The notes: a model not told the origin generated them from the sequence alone. Positions 36,843-45,908 are shown, counted from the stretch's first letter. The stretch is DNA of 64,000 nt from Thalassobius sp034670005 (GCF_034670005.1 NZ_JAXMOH010000005.1:62001-126000); one strand, 5' to 3'. Translations and numbers: made by a program.

Positions 36843-38472
36843 ACTGCCCCGTGGTGTGCGCGAAAACCTTCATTTCCTCTGCGCCGAACTGGATGGGCAA
36901 TTGTCCAGTGCCGAATCCTATTTCGAAGCCCCCGATCCGGCCAGGGCGCAAAACGTCATCCTGCGGGCGGGCTATTCCTATAACCTGTGGTCGCGGGTGC
37001 AAAGCGCGGCCTTGCGCGGCCTTGCCGCCAAGAAAACCACCCGCGAAGCGCAGGCACAGTTGCACAATGCGGCGCTGGTGGCGCGCAATCTCGATCTGAT
37101 CGCGCGCATGGCGCGGCGCAGCCTTGAACATGCCGAAGAGGTCGAACACAAGGCCCTGCTGCGTCCCGAAGCCTATCCCAAGATCATTCGGCGCGTGCGC
37201 AAGCGGATCAGGGCGATCCTGCCCGCGATCGAATCCCGCGACAGCGAAATGGCGATCAAGATCGGCCGGACCAAGGCCGAACTGGATGCGCACTATGACC
37301 AGTTGTTCCGCACCTATACCCGCGACATGCGCAAATCCAAACATACCGAGGATCTGGCGATCAGCCTGCTTGCGGCAAATGAAATTCACCGTATGGGCAA
37401 CGCGTTGCAAGCGACGAGCGAAGCGATCTTGTCGGCAAGCATCGGGCAATCGGTTCATTTCGACCGCTATTTTTCGCTCCGTAACATGCTGTCTGACGCC
37501 GATGGAGCGCCGGGCGATCTGGAACTCGAACCGCTGGCCGAAACCCGTTCGGGCAGCACCATCGCGGGGGTCCGGGCCAGGGACACGGCGGGCGACAGCT
37601 TCGACGCGGTGTTCAAGGACGGAGACCTGGGCAAGGTCCGCGAAGAACGCGCTGGCGTGAAACGCTGGGATTCGATCTATCCCGGCTTGGCCCCCAAGAT
37701 CCTGTCTTATGAAAAAAGCGGCCAATCCGCCGCGCTGCTGATCGAATATCTGCACGGACAGACCTTTGAACAGGTGCTGCTGGGCGAAAGCGACGCCGAT
37801 CTGGAACAGGTGCAGGTGGTTCTGGCCAAGACGCTGCGCGACATCTGGAAACGCACCCGGACCGACGAACCGGCCGACATGGCATCAATGAAGCAGTTGC
37901 GCAAACGCCTGCCGGAGGTCTACCGGGTGCATCCGGAATTCGAAACGACCGCGTCGCGGATCGGCGATCTGGGGTTGGACGGGTTCGAAACGACGGTACG
38001 CCGCGCCGCTGACCGTGAAACAGGTCTGCCCGCGCCTTTTTCGGTCCATATTCACGGCGATTTCAACCTCGACAACGTGATTTTCGACGCGACCGAGAAT
38101 AAAATCCATTTCATCGACCTACACCGGTCGCGGTTCATGGATTACGTGCAGGACGTGTCGGTCTTCATGGTGTCCAATTACCGGCTTCAGGCGCATGATG
38201 CGCAAACCCGGCGCCGGGTGGCGCAGGTGGCGTCCAACGTGCATGACATGGCCGCCAGATTTGCCCGGTCTCAGGGCGACAAGACCTTCGAATACCGGCT
38301 GGCCCTGGGCCTGGCGCGCAGTTTTGCCACCTCGACCCGTTTCGTTTATGACAAATCCCACGCCCGGCGGATGTTCGTGCGGGCGCGGTTCCTGCTGGAA
38401 ACTGCCATCGCCTGTCCGCCGGGCAAAGAAAGCCGGCTGAAACTGCCGATTAAGGAGCTTTTTCGTGGCTGA
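36832..38472 (+). CDS. PhoU-like domain fused to APH-type kinase
   Basis: 546 residues. Residues 1-215 are helical with PhoU-like charge and heptad patterns (for example ARRSLEHAEEVEHKALL near residue 96 and EIHRMGNALQATSEAIL near residue 184). Residues 240-540 are an aminoglycoside-phosphotransferase-like kinase: catalytic loop HGDFNLDN (residues 408-415), metal-binding FIDLH near residue 428 and LIEYLHGQTF near 302. A PhoU-like sensor joined to a small-molecule kinase suggests phosphate-linked control or phosphorylation of a metabolite. ATG 36832 or 36835 both overlap the Nudix gene. It overlaps the ATP-grasp gene by eight bases. Confidence 0.8.
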   Translation: MMTKLPRGVRENLHFLCAELDGQLSSAESYFEAPDPARAQNVILRAGYSYNLWSRVQSAALRGLAAKKTTREAQAQLHNAALVARNLDLIARMARRSLEHAEEVEHKALLRPEAYPKIIRRVRKRIRAILPAIESRDSEMAIKIGRTKAELDAHYDQLFRTYTRDMRKSKHTEDLAISLLAANEIHRMGNALQATSEAILSASIGQSVHFDRYFSLRNMLSDADGAPGDLELEPLAETRSGSTIAGVRARDTAGDSFDAVFKDGDLGKVREERAGVKRWDSIYPGLAPKILSYEKSGQSAALLIEYLHGQTFEQVLLGESDADLEQVQVVLAKTLRDIWKRTRTDEPADMASMKQLRKRLPEVYRVHPEFETTASRIGDLGLDGFETTVRRAADRETGLPAPFSVHIHGDFNLDNVIFDATENKIHFIDLHRSRFMDYVQDVSVFMVSNYRLQAHDAQTRRRVAQVASNVHDMAARFARSQGDKTFEYRLALGLARSFATSTRFVYDKSHARRMFVRARFLLETAIACPPGKESRLKLPIKELFRG

Positions 38473-39346
38473 ACCTAAAATCGGGATCATCGGTATCCCG
38501 GGAAAATGGTCGACCGAGGCACTGGCCGACGCGGTCGCAGCGCGCACCGGAATACGCCGGGTGATCGACATGAGCCGGGTGATGCTGGATCTCGACAGCG
38601 GCGCGCTGATGCATGACGGCGAAGACCTGTGCAGCTATGACGCGCTGATCGTCAAGAAGATCAGCGAAACCTACTCTCCGCACGTTCTGGACCGGCTGGA
38701 ACTTTTGCGCATGGCCCAGGCCCGCGGCGTTCGCATCTTCTCTAACCCCGAAGCGATCCTGCGGCTGATCGACCGGCTGGCCTGTACCATGTCGCTTCGG
38801 TTGGCCGATATCCCGATGCCGCGCACCCGCGTGACCGAAGATCTGACCGAAGCCGAAGCAGCGGTCGATCTTTACGGCAGCGCGGTGTTCAAACCGCTGT
38901 ATTCCACCAAGGCGCGCGGCATGTATGTGATCGAAAGCGGGGCAGGGGCTGCCGCGCAGATCCGCGATTTCGCCGCCGGGAACCCGGTCATGTATATTCA
39001 GGAAAAACTGGACCTCTCGGGACAGGACCTTGGAATGGTGTTCCTGAACGGCGATTACCTGTGTACCTATGCGCGGGTCTCGGCCTCCGATACCTGGAAC
39101 ACCACCATTCACAGCGGCGGAAAATATGCGCCCTATGACCCGGACCCCGACCTGATCGACCTGGCGCGCCGGGCACAGGCCCCGTTCGGGCTCAGCTTCA
39201 CCACCGTGGATGTGGCGATGACGGCGCAGGGTCCGATCGTGTTCGAAGTCTCGGCCTTTGGCGGGTTTCGCGGCGCGCGCGACGGCTGCGGCATGGATGC
39301 GGCGGCGCTATTGGCCCGGCATGTCATCAAAGAGGTCGCAGCATGA
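38465..39346 (+). CDS. RimK-like ATP-grasp ligase of a GAK-type system
   Basis: 293 residues with an ATP-grasp layout like RimK and glutathione synthetase: an N-terminal pre-grasp domain, FKPLYSTKARGM (about residues 142-153) for ATP binding, YIQEKLDLSGQDLG near 180, and the metal-binding end VFEVSAFGGFRG near 259. The usual E-x-N metal motif reads E-V-S here. Such enzymes join a carboxylate, activated as acyl phosphate, to an amine or thiol. GTG 38465 overlaps the kinase gene. The neighbouring small amphi-Trp protein could be a substrate or partner; that is inference. Confidence 0.85.
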   Translation: MAEPKIGIIGIPGKWSTEALADAVAARTGIRRVIDMSRVMLDLDSGALMHDGEDLCSYDALIVKKISETYSPHVLDRLELLRMAQARGVRIFSNPEAILRLIDRLACTMSLRLADIPMPRTRVTEDLTEAEAAVDLYGSAVFKPLYSTKARGMYVIESGAGAAAQIRDFAAGNPVMYIQEKLDLSGQDLGMVFLNGDYLCTYARVSASDTWNTTIHSGGKYAPYDPDPDLIDLARRAQAPFGLSFTTVDVAMTAQGPIVFEVSAFGGFRGARDGCGMDAAALLARHVIKEVAA

Positions 39347-40437
39347 CCCTGCTCAGTGTTTCCGATGTACTCGACAGGCTCGACCGGGCGGCCTTGCGCG
39401 ACACCCCGCCGATTCTGATCGCGGTCGGCGCCCTGCGCTTGCGGATCAATTGTCTCGACCCGTTGCGGAGCCAACTGGCGCAATATTTCTCCGAAATCCT
39501 GACCACGGACGGCCCGGCGGATATCGAGATCGATATCCTTGACGGTCAGACGCTCGACCCGGCCCCCGATTGGATCGACTGGGCGCGCGATCCGGGTAAA
39601 ACCGGGCGCAAGGACGCCGTTCACGACCTTGCCGATGGGCGGCTGATCCACAAACGGCGTACCGGCGTGACCTTCCTGCAATCGCGCGCGGCGCTGGTGG
39701 CGTTCGGCCCGGTGCATGACAATCCCAGCCAGATGATCAATTTCGCCAACACTCAGGTTCTGAACGCTTGTCTGCGCGACAATTGGCAGATCTGCCATGC
39801 GGCGGCGGTCACCACCGGGACCACGACGCTGGCCGTTGCCGGGTTGTCGGGCGGCGGAAAGTCGACCTCGGTGCTGCGGAAGATGGATATTCCCGGCACG
39901 GCTTTCGTGTCCAACGACCGCCTCATGGTGCGGTCGGGCGATCCCGTGCCTCAGGCTCTTGGCATCCCCAAGCATCCCCGGATCAATCCGGGCACCATTC
40001 TGCACAATCCACGCCTGCACCCGCTGCTGCCGGAGGATCGTTTGGCTGAACTGGCCGCTATGCCGCCCGGCGACCTGTGGGATCTGGAAGAAAAATACGA
40101 CCTGATCGTGCCCGATATCTATGGACCCGGCCGGATGCAGATGGACGCGCCTCTGACCGATTTCTGGGTCCTGAACTGGCAGCGCGACGGCGCAACGCCG
40201 ACCGCGGTAACCGAAGTTACGCTGCCCGACCGACCTGACCTGCTTGCCGCGATCATGAAAAGCCCCGGACCGTTCTACGAAGATGCAGGCGGGCGGTTCC
40301 TGACCGACCGCACGCCGCTTGATCCCGCACCATACTTGCACGCCCTGCACGGGGTGCGGGTCAGCGAAGTGTCCGGCCGGGTCGATTTCGACGCGCTTTT
40401 CGCCATCGCGGACCGCCTGTTGGGTTCCGGCGGATGA
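39343..40437 (+). CDS. HprK-related kinase B of a GAK-type system
   Basis: 364 residues related to the kinase fold of HPr kinase/phosphorylase and PEP carboxykinase. The P-loop is GLSGGGKST (residues 167-175), preceded by CHAAAV near residue 151 and followed by a Walker-B-like FVSND (188-192). The N-terminal 130 residues differ from HprK. No HPr gene is near, so HPr is not an obvious target. It starts four bases inside the ATP-grasp gene and ends four bases inside the phosphatase gene. Substrate, protein or metabolite, is unknown. Confidence 0.85.
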   Translation: MTLLSVSDVLDRLDRAALRDTPPILIAVGALRLRINCLDPLRSQLAQYFSEILTTDGPADIEIDILDGQTLDPAPDWIDWARDPGKTGRKDAVHDLADGRLIHKRRTGVTFLQSRAALVAFGPVHDNPSQMINFANTQVLNACLRDNWQICHAAAVTTGTTTLAVAGLSGGGKSTSVLRKMDIPGTAFVSNDRLMVRSGDPVPQALGIPKHPRINPGTILHNPRLHPLLPEDRLAELAAMPPGDLWDLEEKYDLIVPDIYGPGRMQMDAPLTDFWVLNWQRDGATPTAVTEVTLPDRPDLLAAIMKSPGPFYEDAGGRFLTDRTPLDPAPYLHALHGVRVSEVSGRVDFDALFAIADRLLGSGG

Positions 40438-41132
40438 ACGGGCGCATTGTCGCCCTGATACGGCACGGCGCCTATCATCAGCGCCCGGACACGCCAAGCG
40501 CCCTGCAACCTTACCCGTTGACCGAAACAGGCATCGCGCAGGCCCGCACCTGCGGCGACGGGATCGTCCGGTTGCTGGATGAAAACGGCTGGCGGCTTGA
40601 TCCGGTCGCCCATTCGTCGCTGCAATTGCGTGCATGGCAGACGGCGCAGACCGTGGCCGAAACCCTGATATCCGCAGGCCACGCCCTGCGGATTGAACAA
40701 ACGCCGGACCTGTCGGAACGCGCACTCGGCAGCGCCGCCAACCTGACGATTGGGGAAATCGAGGAGGTGCTGCGCCGCGACCCGCGCTTTGACGTGCCGC
40801 CGCCGGGCTGGAAGGCTGACCGGGACTACCAATTGCCGCTGCATGGGGCGGAATCGCTGAAAATGGCCGGGGCGCGGGTCGCGGCATGGCTCCGTGATCT
40901 GGTGGCGCAGCCCGCCGTAGCGGACCCGCCCCTGCTGACGCTGGTTTTCGGCCACGGCGCTGCGTTCCGGCATGCGGCGCATGATCTGGCTGTGCTGACC
41001 CTCGCGGAAATCGCCAGATTCAGCATGTATCATGCCCAACCGTTACTCCTGTGTTACAAAGGCAATGATACTTGGTCCCATTGCGGTGGCGCCTGGAAGC
41101 CCCGCCGCAGTCAGGAAACTGCGCTGGACTGA
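40434..41132 (+). CDS. Histidine phosphatase family protein
   Basis: 232 residues with the histidine phosphatase motif LIRHG (catalytic His11), HSSLQLRAWQTAQTV near residue 57 (second Arg) and FGHGAAFRH near residue 162 (second catalytic His). The superfamily covers phosphoglycerate mutases, SixA-type phosphohistidine phosphatases and phytases. It is coupled to the HprK-related kinase gene by a four-base overlap, so it may reverse that kinase's product; this is inference from order only. Confidence 0.85.
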   Translation: MNGRIVALIRHGAYHQRPDTPSALQPYPLTETGIAQARTCGDGIVRLLDENGWRLDPVAHSSLQLRAWQTAQTVAETLISAGHALRIEQTPDLSERALGSAANLTIGEIEEVLRRDPRFDVPPPGWKADRDYQLPLHGAESLKMAGARVAAWLRDLVAQPAVADPPLLTLVFGHGAAFRHAAHDLAVLTLAEIARFSMYHAQPLLLCYKGNDTWSHCGGAWKPRRSQETALD

Positions 41133-41143
41133 GGACCTCACCC

Positions 41144-42502
41144 TTGGCTGACCAAGATTTGATGCGGCAGCGCCCTGCCGCGCTGTTGCCAACCGTATGC
41201 GATGCCTTTTGCGATTTTGCGACGCTGCCCCGGCGCTGCACGGCGTGGCCGCTGGCCGAAGGGCATTCCGGGGGCGGCACCCATGCCAGCCTGCGCGATG
41301 TGCAGCAAAGCTTGAAAACCGCCGCCACCCACGGGCGCTGGCAATGGCCCGGCCGCCCGATCGTATTCCTGTCCGATCCCCATGCCGACGCCGAAGGGTT
41401 CCTGCGCTCGCTGGCGGCGGCGGGTACGATCCGCCGCATTGGCCCGCGCCCGGCGGATTTCGCGCTGACCCGGTTCGGGTGGCAGGCGCAGATCGTGGTC
41501 GGGGGCGATTGTCTCGACAAGGGGCCAAGCAATCTGGACATGCTCGACGCGCTGGCCGCGCTTCTTGCCAGCGGCGCGGATGTGCATTTGCTGGCCGGCA
41601 ATCACGATCTGCGCTTCATGCTGGCGGTGCAGGCGCTGACCGGGCCGCGCAGCACGTTGAGCGAACATCTCTTCGTGCGGATGGGGCGCAAAACAGTTCC
41701 CTTGCTGCGCGAAGTCTGGGACCGGTTCCCGACCGCCGACCTGATGCATGATCTGCCCGACGAAGCGACCTGCCGGGCCCGGATCTTTCCGTCGAAAAAA
41801 TGGGCGCGGGCCTTCCCGGACCGTGCCGCCGCGCATCTGTCCACCTCCGCAATCGGCAAGGAACTGCGCCGCCTGCGGTCCAAGCAGGGCCAGTTCGACA
41901 CCGAAGTCGCCAAGGCCGGGATGACCATGCGGATGGTCTATGCCGCCGCGCTGATGTGCAGGGACCTGTTCCTCGCGCCCGGCGGGGCCTATGCATGGTT
42001 CTATGACCGGATGGAGATGATCCAGCGCAGCGGGTCGCTGCTGTTCGTTCATGCCGGTCTGGATGATGCAATGTGCGCCTTGCTGGCCGCGGGCGGACCC
42101 GACGCGGTCAATGCCCGGTTTCGCCATGAGGCCCGCAGGGATCCCTTTGCCTTCTATTTCGGACCTGTGGCCAATCTTGTCCGCACCAAGTATCGTGAAA
42201 CCGACAAGCACCTGACCGACGCCGGAGTGCGTTGTCTTCATGCGAAAGGGATCAAGATGGTCGTGCAGGGACATGTGAACAACCACCACGGTCAGCGGCT
42301 TCTGGCCAAGCGCGGGTTGCTGCATCTCGAAGGCGACGTGACGCTTGACCGCGCATCGCGCCGGCTGGAAGGGCTGTCCGGCATCGGCGCGGGCGCGACG
42401 CTGATCCACCCCTCCGGCGATATCATCGGATTGAGCGCGGATTTCCCGCAGGCGAAACATTTCCATCCCGAACACAGCGCCATCGGCAGGTTGCCCGCAT
42501 GA
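41144..42502 (+). CDS. Calcineurin-like (PPP-type) metallophosphatase
   Basis: 452 residues with the metallophosphatase motifs in order: FLSDPHAD near residue 78, VVGGDCLDKG near 118, LLAGNHDL near 150, FVHAGLDD near 305 and VQGHVNNHHG near 375. These correspond to the metal ligands of PPP phosphatases, with the first motif SDPHAD in place of GDxHG. TTG 41144 is proposed as start because GAGGA lies nine bases upstream; ATG 41162 is an alternative without a ribosome site. It follows the histidine phosphatase gene by 11 bases and overlaps the amphi-Trp gene by four. Confidence 0.83.
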   Translation: MADQDLMRQRPAALLPTVCDAFCDFATLPRRCTAWPLAEGHSGGGTHASLRDVQQSLKTAATHGRWQWPGRPIVFLSDPHADAEGFLRSLAAAGTIRRIGPRPADFALTRFGWQAQIVVGGDCLDKGPSNLDMLDALAALLASGADVHLLAGNHDLRFMLAVQALTGPRSTLSEHLFVRMGRKTVPLLREVWDRFPTADLMHDLPDEATCRARIFPSKKWARAFPDRAAAHLSTSAIGKELRRLRSKQGQFDTEVAKAGMTMRMVYAAALMCRDLFLAPGGAYAWFYDRMEMIQRSGSLLFVHAGLDDAMCALLAAGGPDAVNARFRHEARRDPFAFYFGPVANLVRTKYRETDKHLTDAGVRCLHAKGIKMVVQGHVNNHHGQRLLAKRGLLHLEGDVTLDRASRRLEGLSGIGAGATLIHPSGDIIGLSADFPQAKHFHPEHSAIGRLPA

Positions 42503-42765
42503 GCCATCCAGACGGCAAGTTCCGCCACGAGTCGCTGCAGGACCGCAAGACGATCAAGACACTGCTGAATGCCCTGACCAAAGGCATCGCAGCAGGAGAG
42601 ATCACGCTGAGCGATGGCGACAAGGAATTGATCCTGCCGCTTGACGGATTGATGACAATGCGGATCAAGGCGGACCGGCTGGACGGGGCCTGCCGGGTCG
42701 ATCTGCGGATTTCCTGGACCGAAGATTCCGCCGACACCAGCAAGACCGCGCCGCAGATCAGGTAA
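42499..42765 (+). CDS. Amphi-Trp domain protein of a GAK-type system
   Basis: 88 residues. The pattern FRHESLQDRKTIKTLLNALTKG, then a GEITLSDGDKELILP strand and a final alternating strand VDLRISW with the conserved Trp, matches what NCBI calls the amphi-Trp domain, seen beside GAK-type genes. The fold appears to be a helix plus amphipathic strands. It is coupled to the metallophosphatase gene (ATGA) and closes the operon. It may be a carrier or substrate for the ATP-grasp enzyme or kinase, but nothing in the sequence proves this. Confidence 0.82.
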   Translation: MSHPDGKFRHESLQDRKTIKTLLNALTKGIAAGEITLSDGDKELILPLDGLMTMRIKADRLDGACRVDLRISWTEDSADTSKTAPQIR

Positions 42766-42844
42766 GGCCCCGCCTTTCAAAGTTGAAACTTGACCTCCGC
42801 CCGCCGCTGGGTCACCTCTGAGGCAACTGACAATAAAGGGCCGG

Positions 42845-44137
42845 ATGATGGCGGGCAGCACTGCACCTTTTGCACCTTTCGAATGGATGATCGCCTGGCG
42901 CTACCTGCGCGCCCGCCGCGCCGAAGGCGGGGTCAGCGTGATGACCTGGATTTCGCTGATCGGCATCACGCTGGCGGTCTTTGCGCTGATTGCCACACTG
43001 GCGGTGCGGTCAGGTTTTCGGGCCGAATTCGTCGATACCATTCTGGGTGCCAACGCCCATGCCACCGTCTATACCATCGGCACCGTCGATCCTGCGACCG
43101 GCCGGATTGATCAGACCATCGCCGATTATACCGGCATGGCCGACCGGCTGCGTCAGGTCCCCGGCGTCACGCGGGTGGCGCCCTTGGTCAAGGGGCAGGT
43201 GATGGCCAGCGCCCGCGATCGCAATGCCGGGATCGAAGTCTTTGGCATTGCGCTTGACGATCTGAAAACCATCCCCCGCATCGTGGCCGAAGATACCGGC
43301 CGTGGCGATATCTCCCGGTTTGCCGACGGCATCGCCATCGGGTCGGGCGTGGCCCGCGAACTGGGTGTCACTCTGGGCGACAAGATCAAGGTGATTTCGC
43401 CCAACGGGGTCAAGACCGCCTTTGGCACCTCGCCCCGGGTCAAGGCGTTCGAGGTCGTCTATATTTTCTCTGCCGGGCGCTATGACATCGACCGGGTCCG
43501 GGTCTACATGCCTTTTGCTCAGGCACAGAGCTATTTCAACCGCGATGGCGTCGCCGATGAGATGGAGGTGATGCTGTCGGATCCCGAAAAGGTCGACGAT
43601 CTGACCCTTGAACTGCTGCAAGCGGGCGGCGCGGGAACACAGGTATGGACCTGGCGCGATGCCTCGGGCGGCTTCTTGCGGGCGCTGGATATCGAAGACA
43701 ACGTCATGTTCGTCATCCTGTCGATCCTGGTGCTGATCGCAGCAATGAACATCGTGTCCGGCCTGATCATGCTGGTGAAAAACAAGGGTCGCGATATCGG
43801 CATATTGCGCACGATGGGACTGACCGAAGGCTCCGTGCTGCGGGTGTTTTTCATCTGCGGTGCCTTTACCGGGCTGATCGGCACTCTCTTTGGCGTGCTG
43901 CTGGGCTGCCTGTTCGCGGTCTATATCGACCCGATTTTTTCACTGGTGAATTATGTCGCAGGCGGCGGTGTCTGGGACCCGGCGGTGCGCGGCATATACC
44001 AGCTTCCGGCGCAGCTGCGACTGGGCGACGTGCTCAGCGCGGTGTCGCTGTCGCTGGGGCTGAGCTTTGTCGTCACCATCTTCCCCGCCCGCCGGGCGGC
44101 ACGCATGAACCCGGTAGAGGCGCTGCGCTATGAATAA
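42845..44137 (+). CDS. Lipoprotein-releasing ABC transporter permease LolC/LolE
   Basis: 430-residue inner-membrane permease of the Lol system, which releases outer-membrane lipoproteins to the carrier LolA. One membrane segment is near residues 35-57, then a large periplasmic domain, and three segments lie in residues 285-420. MTWISLIGITLAV and FPARRAARMNPVEALRYE are typical of LolC/E. Alphaproteobacteria often have a single LolC/E-like permease, so C or E cannot be assigned. It overlaps lolD by eight bases. The start at ATG 42845 has AAGGG upstream. Confidence 0.92.
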   Translation: MMAGSTAPFAPFEWMIAWRYLRARRAEGGVSVMTWISLIGITLAVFALIATLAVRSGFRAEFVDTILGANAHATVYTIGTVDPATGRIDQTIADYTGMADRLRQVPGVTRVAPLVKGQVMASARDRNAGIEVFGIALDDLKTIPRIVAEDTGRGDISRFADGIAIGSGVARELGVTLGDKIKVISPNGVKTAFGTSPRVKAFEVVYIFSAGRYDIDRVRVYMPFAQAQSYFNRDGVADEMEVMLSDPEKVDDLTLELLQAGGAGTQVWTWRDASGGFLRALDIEDNVMFVILSILVLIAAMNIVSGLIMLVKNKGRDIGILRTMGLTEGSVLRVFFICGAFTGLIGTLFGVLLGCLFAVYIDPIFSLVNYVAGGGVWDPAVRGIYQLPAQLRLGDVLSAVSLSLGLSFVVTIFPARRAARMNPVEALRYE

Positions 44138-44813
44138 ACCCGCCCTGATCCTGTCCGGCCTCACCAAGACCTATAATCAGGGCCTGCCCGGCGCGGTCGA
44201 CGTGTTGCGCGGGATCGACCTGACCATCGCGCATGGTGAAGTGGTCGCGCTGGTGGCCCCGTCGGGCGGGGGCAAATCGACCCTGCTGCATATTGCCGGG
44301 CTGCTGGATACGCCCGATGCCGGAACGGTGCAGATCTGCGGTAAGGACATGACCGGGCTGCCGGACCGCAAACGCACCGCCGCACGGCGCGAAGATGTCG
44401 GGTTCGTCTATCAGTTTCACCACCTGTTGCCGGAATTCACCGCGCTGGAAAACGTGATGCTGCCGCAGCTTGCCAATGGCTGTAACCGCGCCGAAGCGAC
44501 ATTGCGGGCGGCGGACCTGCTGTCGCGGGTCGATATTGGCGACCGCGCCGATCACCGACCGGCGGAATTGTCTGGCGGCGAACAGCAGCGTGTGGCGTTC
44601 TGCCGGGCACTGGCCAATGAACCCAGCCTGCTGCTGGCCGATGAACCGACCGGTAATCTGGACCCGGACACTTCGGATCACGTCTTTGATACCTTGATGG
44701 AACTGGTCCGTTCGACCGGCATGTCAGCACTGATCGCCACTCATAACCTGGACCTGGCGCATCGCATGGACCGGGTGTTGCGGCTGGACAAAGGTATGCT
44801 GGTTGCAGGGTGA
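44130..44813 (+). CDS. lolD: Lipoprotein-releasing ABC transporter ATPase LolD
   Basis: 227-residue ATP-binding subunit for the permease upstream. Walker A is PSGGGKST (about residues 43-50), a signature LSGGEQQRVAFCRAL near residue 147, Walker B LLLADEPTGNLDPDTS just after, and H-loop THNLDLAHRMD near residue 208. The LolD-type Q-loop YQFHHLLPEFTALENVMLP is present. The overlap with the permease gene supports one operon. A weak hairpin (44806-44838) follows the stop. Confidence 0.95.
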   Translation: MNKPALILSGLTKTYNQGLPGAVDVLRGIDLTIAHGEVVALVAPSGGGKSTLLHIAGLLDTPDAGTVQICGKDMTGLPDRKRTAARREDVGFVYQFHHLLPEFTALENVMLPQLANGCNRAEATLRAADLLSRVDIGDRADHRPAELSGGEQQRVAFCRALANEPSLLLADEPTGNLDPDTSDHVFDTLMELVRSTGMSALIATHNLDLAHRMDRVLRLDKGMLVAG

Positions 44814-44852
44814 TCTCTTGGTTTTGGGGATCACCTGCGCGTGCGCGTCCGG

Positions 44853-45296
44853 CTAAACCTTGCGCGCCAGATACAGACCCAGACACATCGTCGCGACCCC
44901 CAGAGCCCGTTTTAACGTCAACGGGCTTAGCGCTGCGCCGAACAGGCCGAAATGATCAATCGCGGCGGCACAGAAAATCTGTCCCAGAAGCACGAAAAAC
45001 ACCGCGTTTCCGATTCCGAATTTGGGCGCGATGATGGTCACGGACAACACGTAGAACACTACGAACAATCCGGCCAGAAACAGGTGTTTCGGTGCTCCCC
45101 ACGCCTTGGCCAACGGGGCTGGCCCATGCACCAGAAGCACTGCTGCGGTGGCAAGCCAGGCCACGGTGAACAGGATGGCAGCTGCGGCCACCGGCGATCC
45201 GATCCGGGTGCCAAGCGCCGCGTTCAGCGCCGCAAGAATCGGAATGCCGACACCGGCGGCAAACATGATCAGGGCATATGTGGTGGTCTGGGGCAC
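44853..45296 (-). CDS. Small DMT-superfamily (DUF606/YdcZ-type) membrane protein
   Basis: 147 residues with five hydrophobic segments spaced evenly through the chain. The N-terminal ALIMFAAGVGIPILAALNAALG and VFFVLLGQIFCAAAIDHFG near residue 99 match the DUF606 half-transporters, which are thought to act as dimers for small molecules. No substrate is known. It is convergent with lolD and lies divergent from the cytochrome cluster, so it is its own unit. Confidence 0.8.
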   Translation of the reverse strand: MPQTTTYALIMFAAGVGIPILAALNAALGTRIGSPVAAAAILFTVAWLATAAVLLVHGPAPLAKAWGAPKHLFLAGLFVVFYVLSVTIIAPKFGIGNAVFFVLLGQIFCAAAIDHFGLFGAALSPLTLKRALGVATMCLGLYLARKV

Positions 45297-45436
45297 TTAA
45301 GGGCTTCCTTTCTGAAGGTTTGCCGGGACAATGGGCAAAATCCGCCCGCTTGTCACCCGTGTTGGGGCCGCCGCACAAGGGGGATGGCGTCCGTCCAGCG
45401 GGATGATAAGGGTAACGAAACGAGAGGGATATCCTG

Positions 45437-45820
45437 ATGAAGCGACTGATCGCGGTTCTGTTTGTGGCTGCGTGCAGCGAAACCCCCGACCCCAACGGGC
45501 AGGACCTGTTCAGCGCCTATTGCGTGATGTGCCACGGATCTGCCGGGCGGGGCGACGGCAAGCTGGCGGGCGATCTCGATATCCCGCCAGCCGACCTGTC
45601 TCTGCTGGCCGATCGCAACGGCGGGGTGTTCCCGCGCGATCTGGTGATGGAAACCGTCTATGGTTATCCGGGCAAGTTTCAAAAGGCCGCGATGCCGGAA
45701 TTCGGGCCGCTTTTGTCCGGTCCAACCCGGGTGCTGCGCAGTCAAAGCGGGGCGCTGATCGAAACCCCGCAGGCGCTGATCGCGCTGACCGACTATGTCG
45801 AAAGCCTGCAACAGCGCTGA
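45437..45820 (+). CDS. Small c-type cytochrome, probable lipoprotein (first of three)
   Basis: 127 residues. The N-terminus MKRLIAVLFVAACSE carries a lipobox (cut before Cys13), so anchoring to a membrane facing the periplasm is likely. One haem site, CVMCH (residues 29-33), is followed by GSAGRGDGKLAG and a likely axial Met in MPEFG (near residue 85). The third gene of the tandem shares both the lipobox and MPEFG motif. Electron partner unknown. GAGGG precedes the ATG. It may begin a three-gene operon with gaps of 88 and 20 bases. Confidence 0.85.
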   Translation: MKRLIAVLFVAACSETPDPNGQDLFSAYCVMCHGSAGRGDGKLAGDLDIPPADLSLLADRNGGVFPRDLVMETVYGYPGKFQKAAMPEFGPLLSGPTRVLRSQSGALIETPQALIALTDYVESLQQR

Positions 45821-45908
45821 TCCGGGCTATATGATACGTGTCAATGTGGTGCACCCTGGTCTGTGTCAGACTGGAACCGCGCACTCTGCACAGAGAAGGA
45901 AATGGCGA

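Noticed and set aside
39343..40437. HprK-related gene considered as true HPr kinase of a PTS cluster
   Set aside because: No HPr or PTS genes are adjacent and the N-terminal part differs; the neighbourhood fits the GAK-type set instead.
44806..44838. Hairpin GGTGATC / GATCACC at the lolD stop considered as terminator
   Set aside because: The loop is long and no T-run follows, so it was not called.
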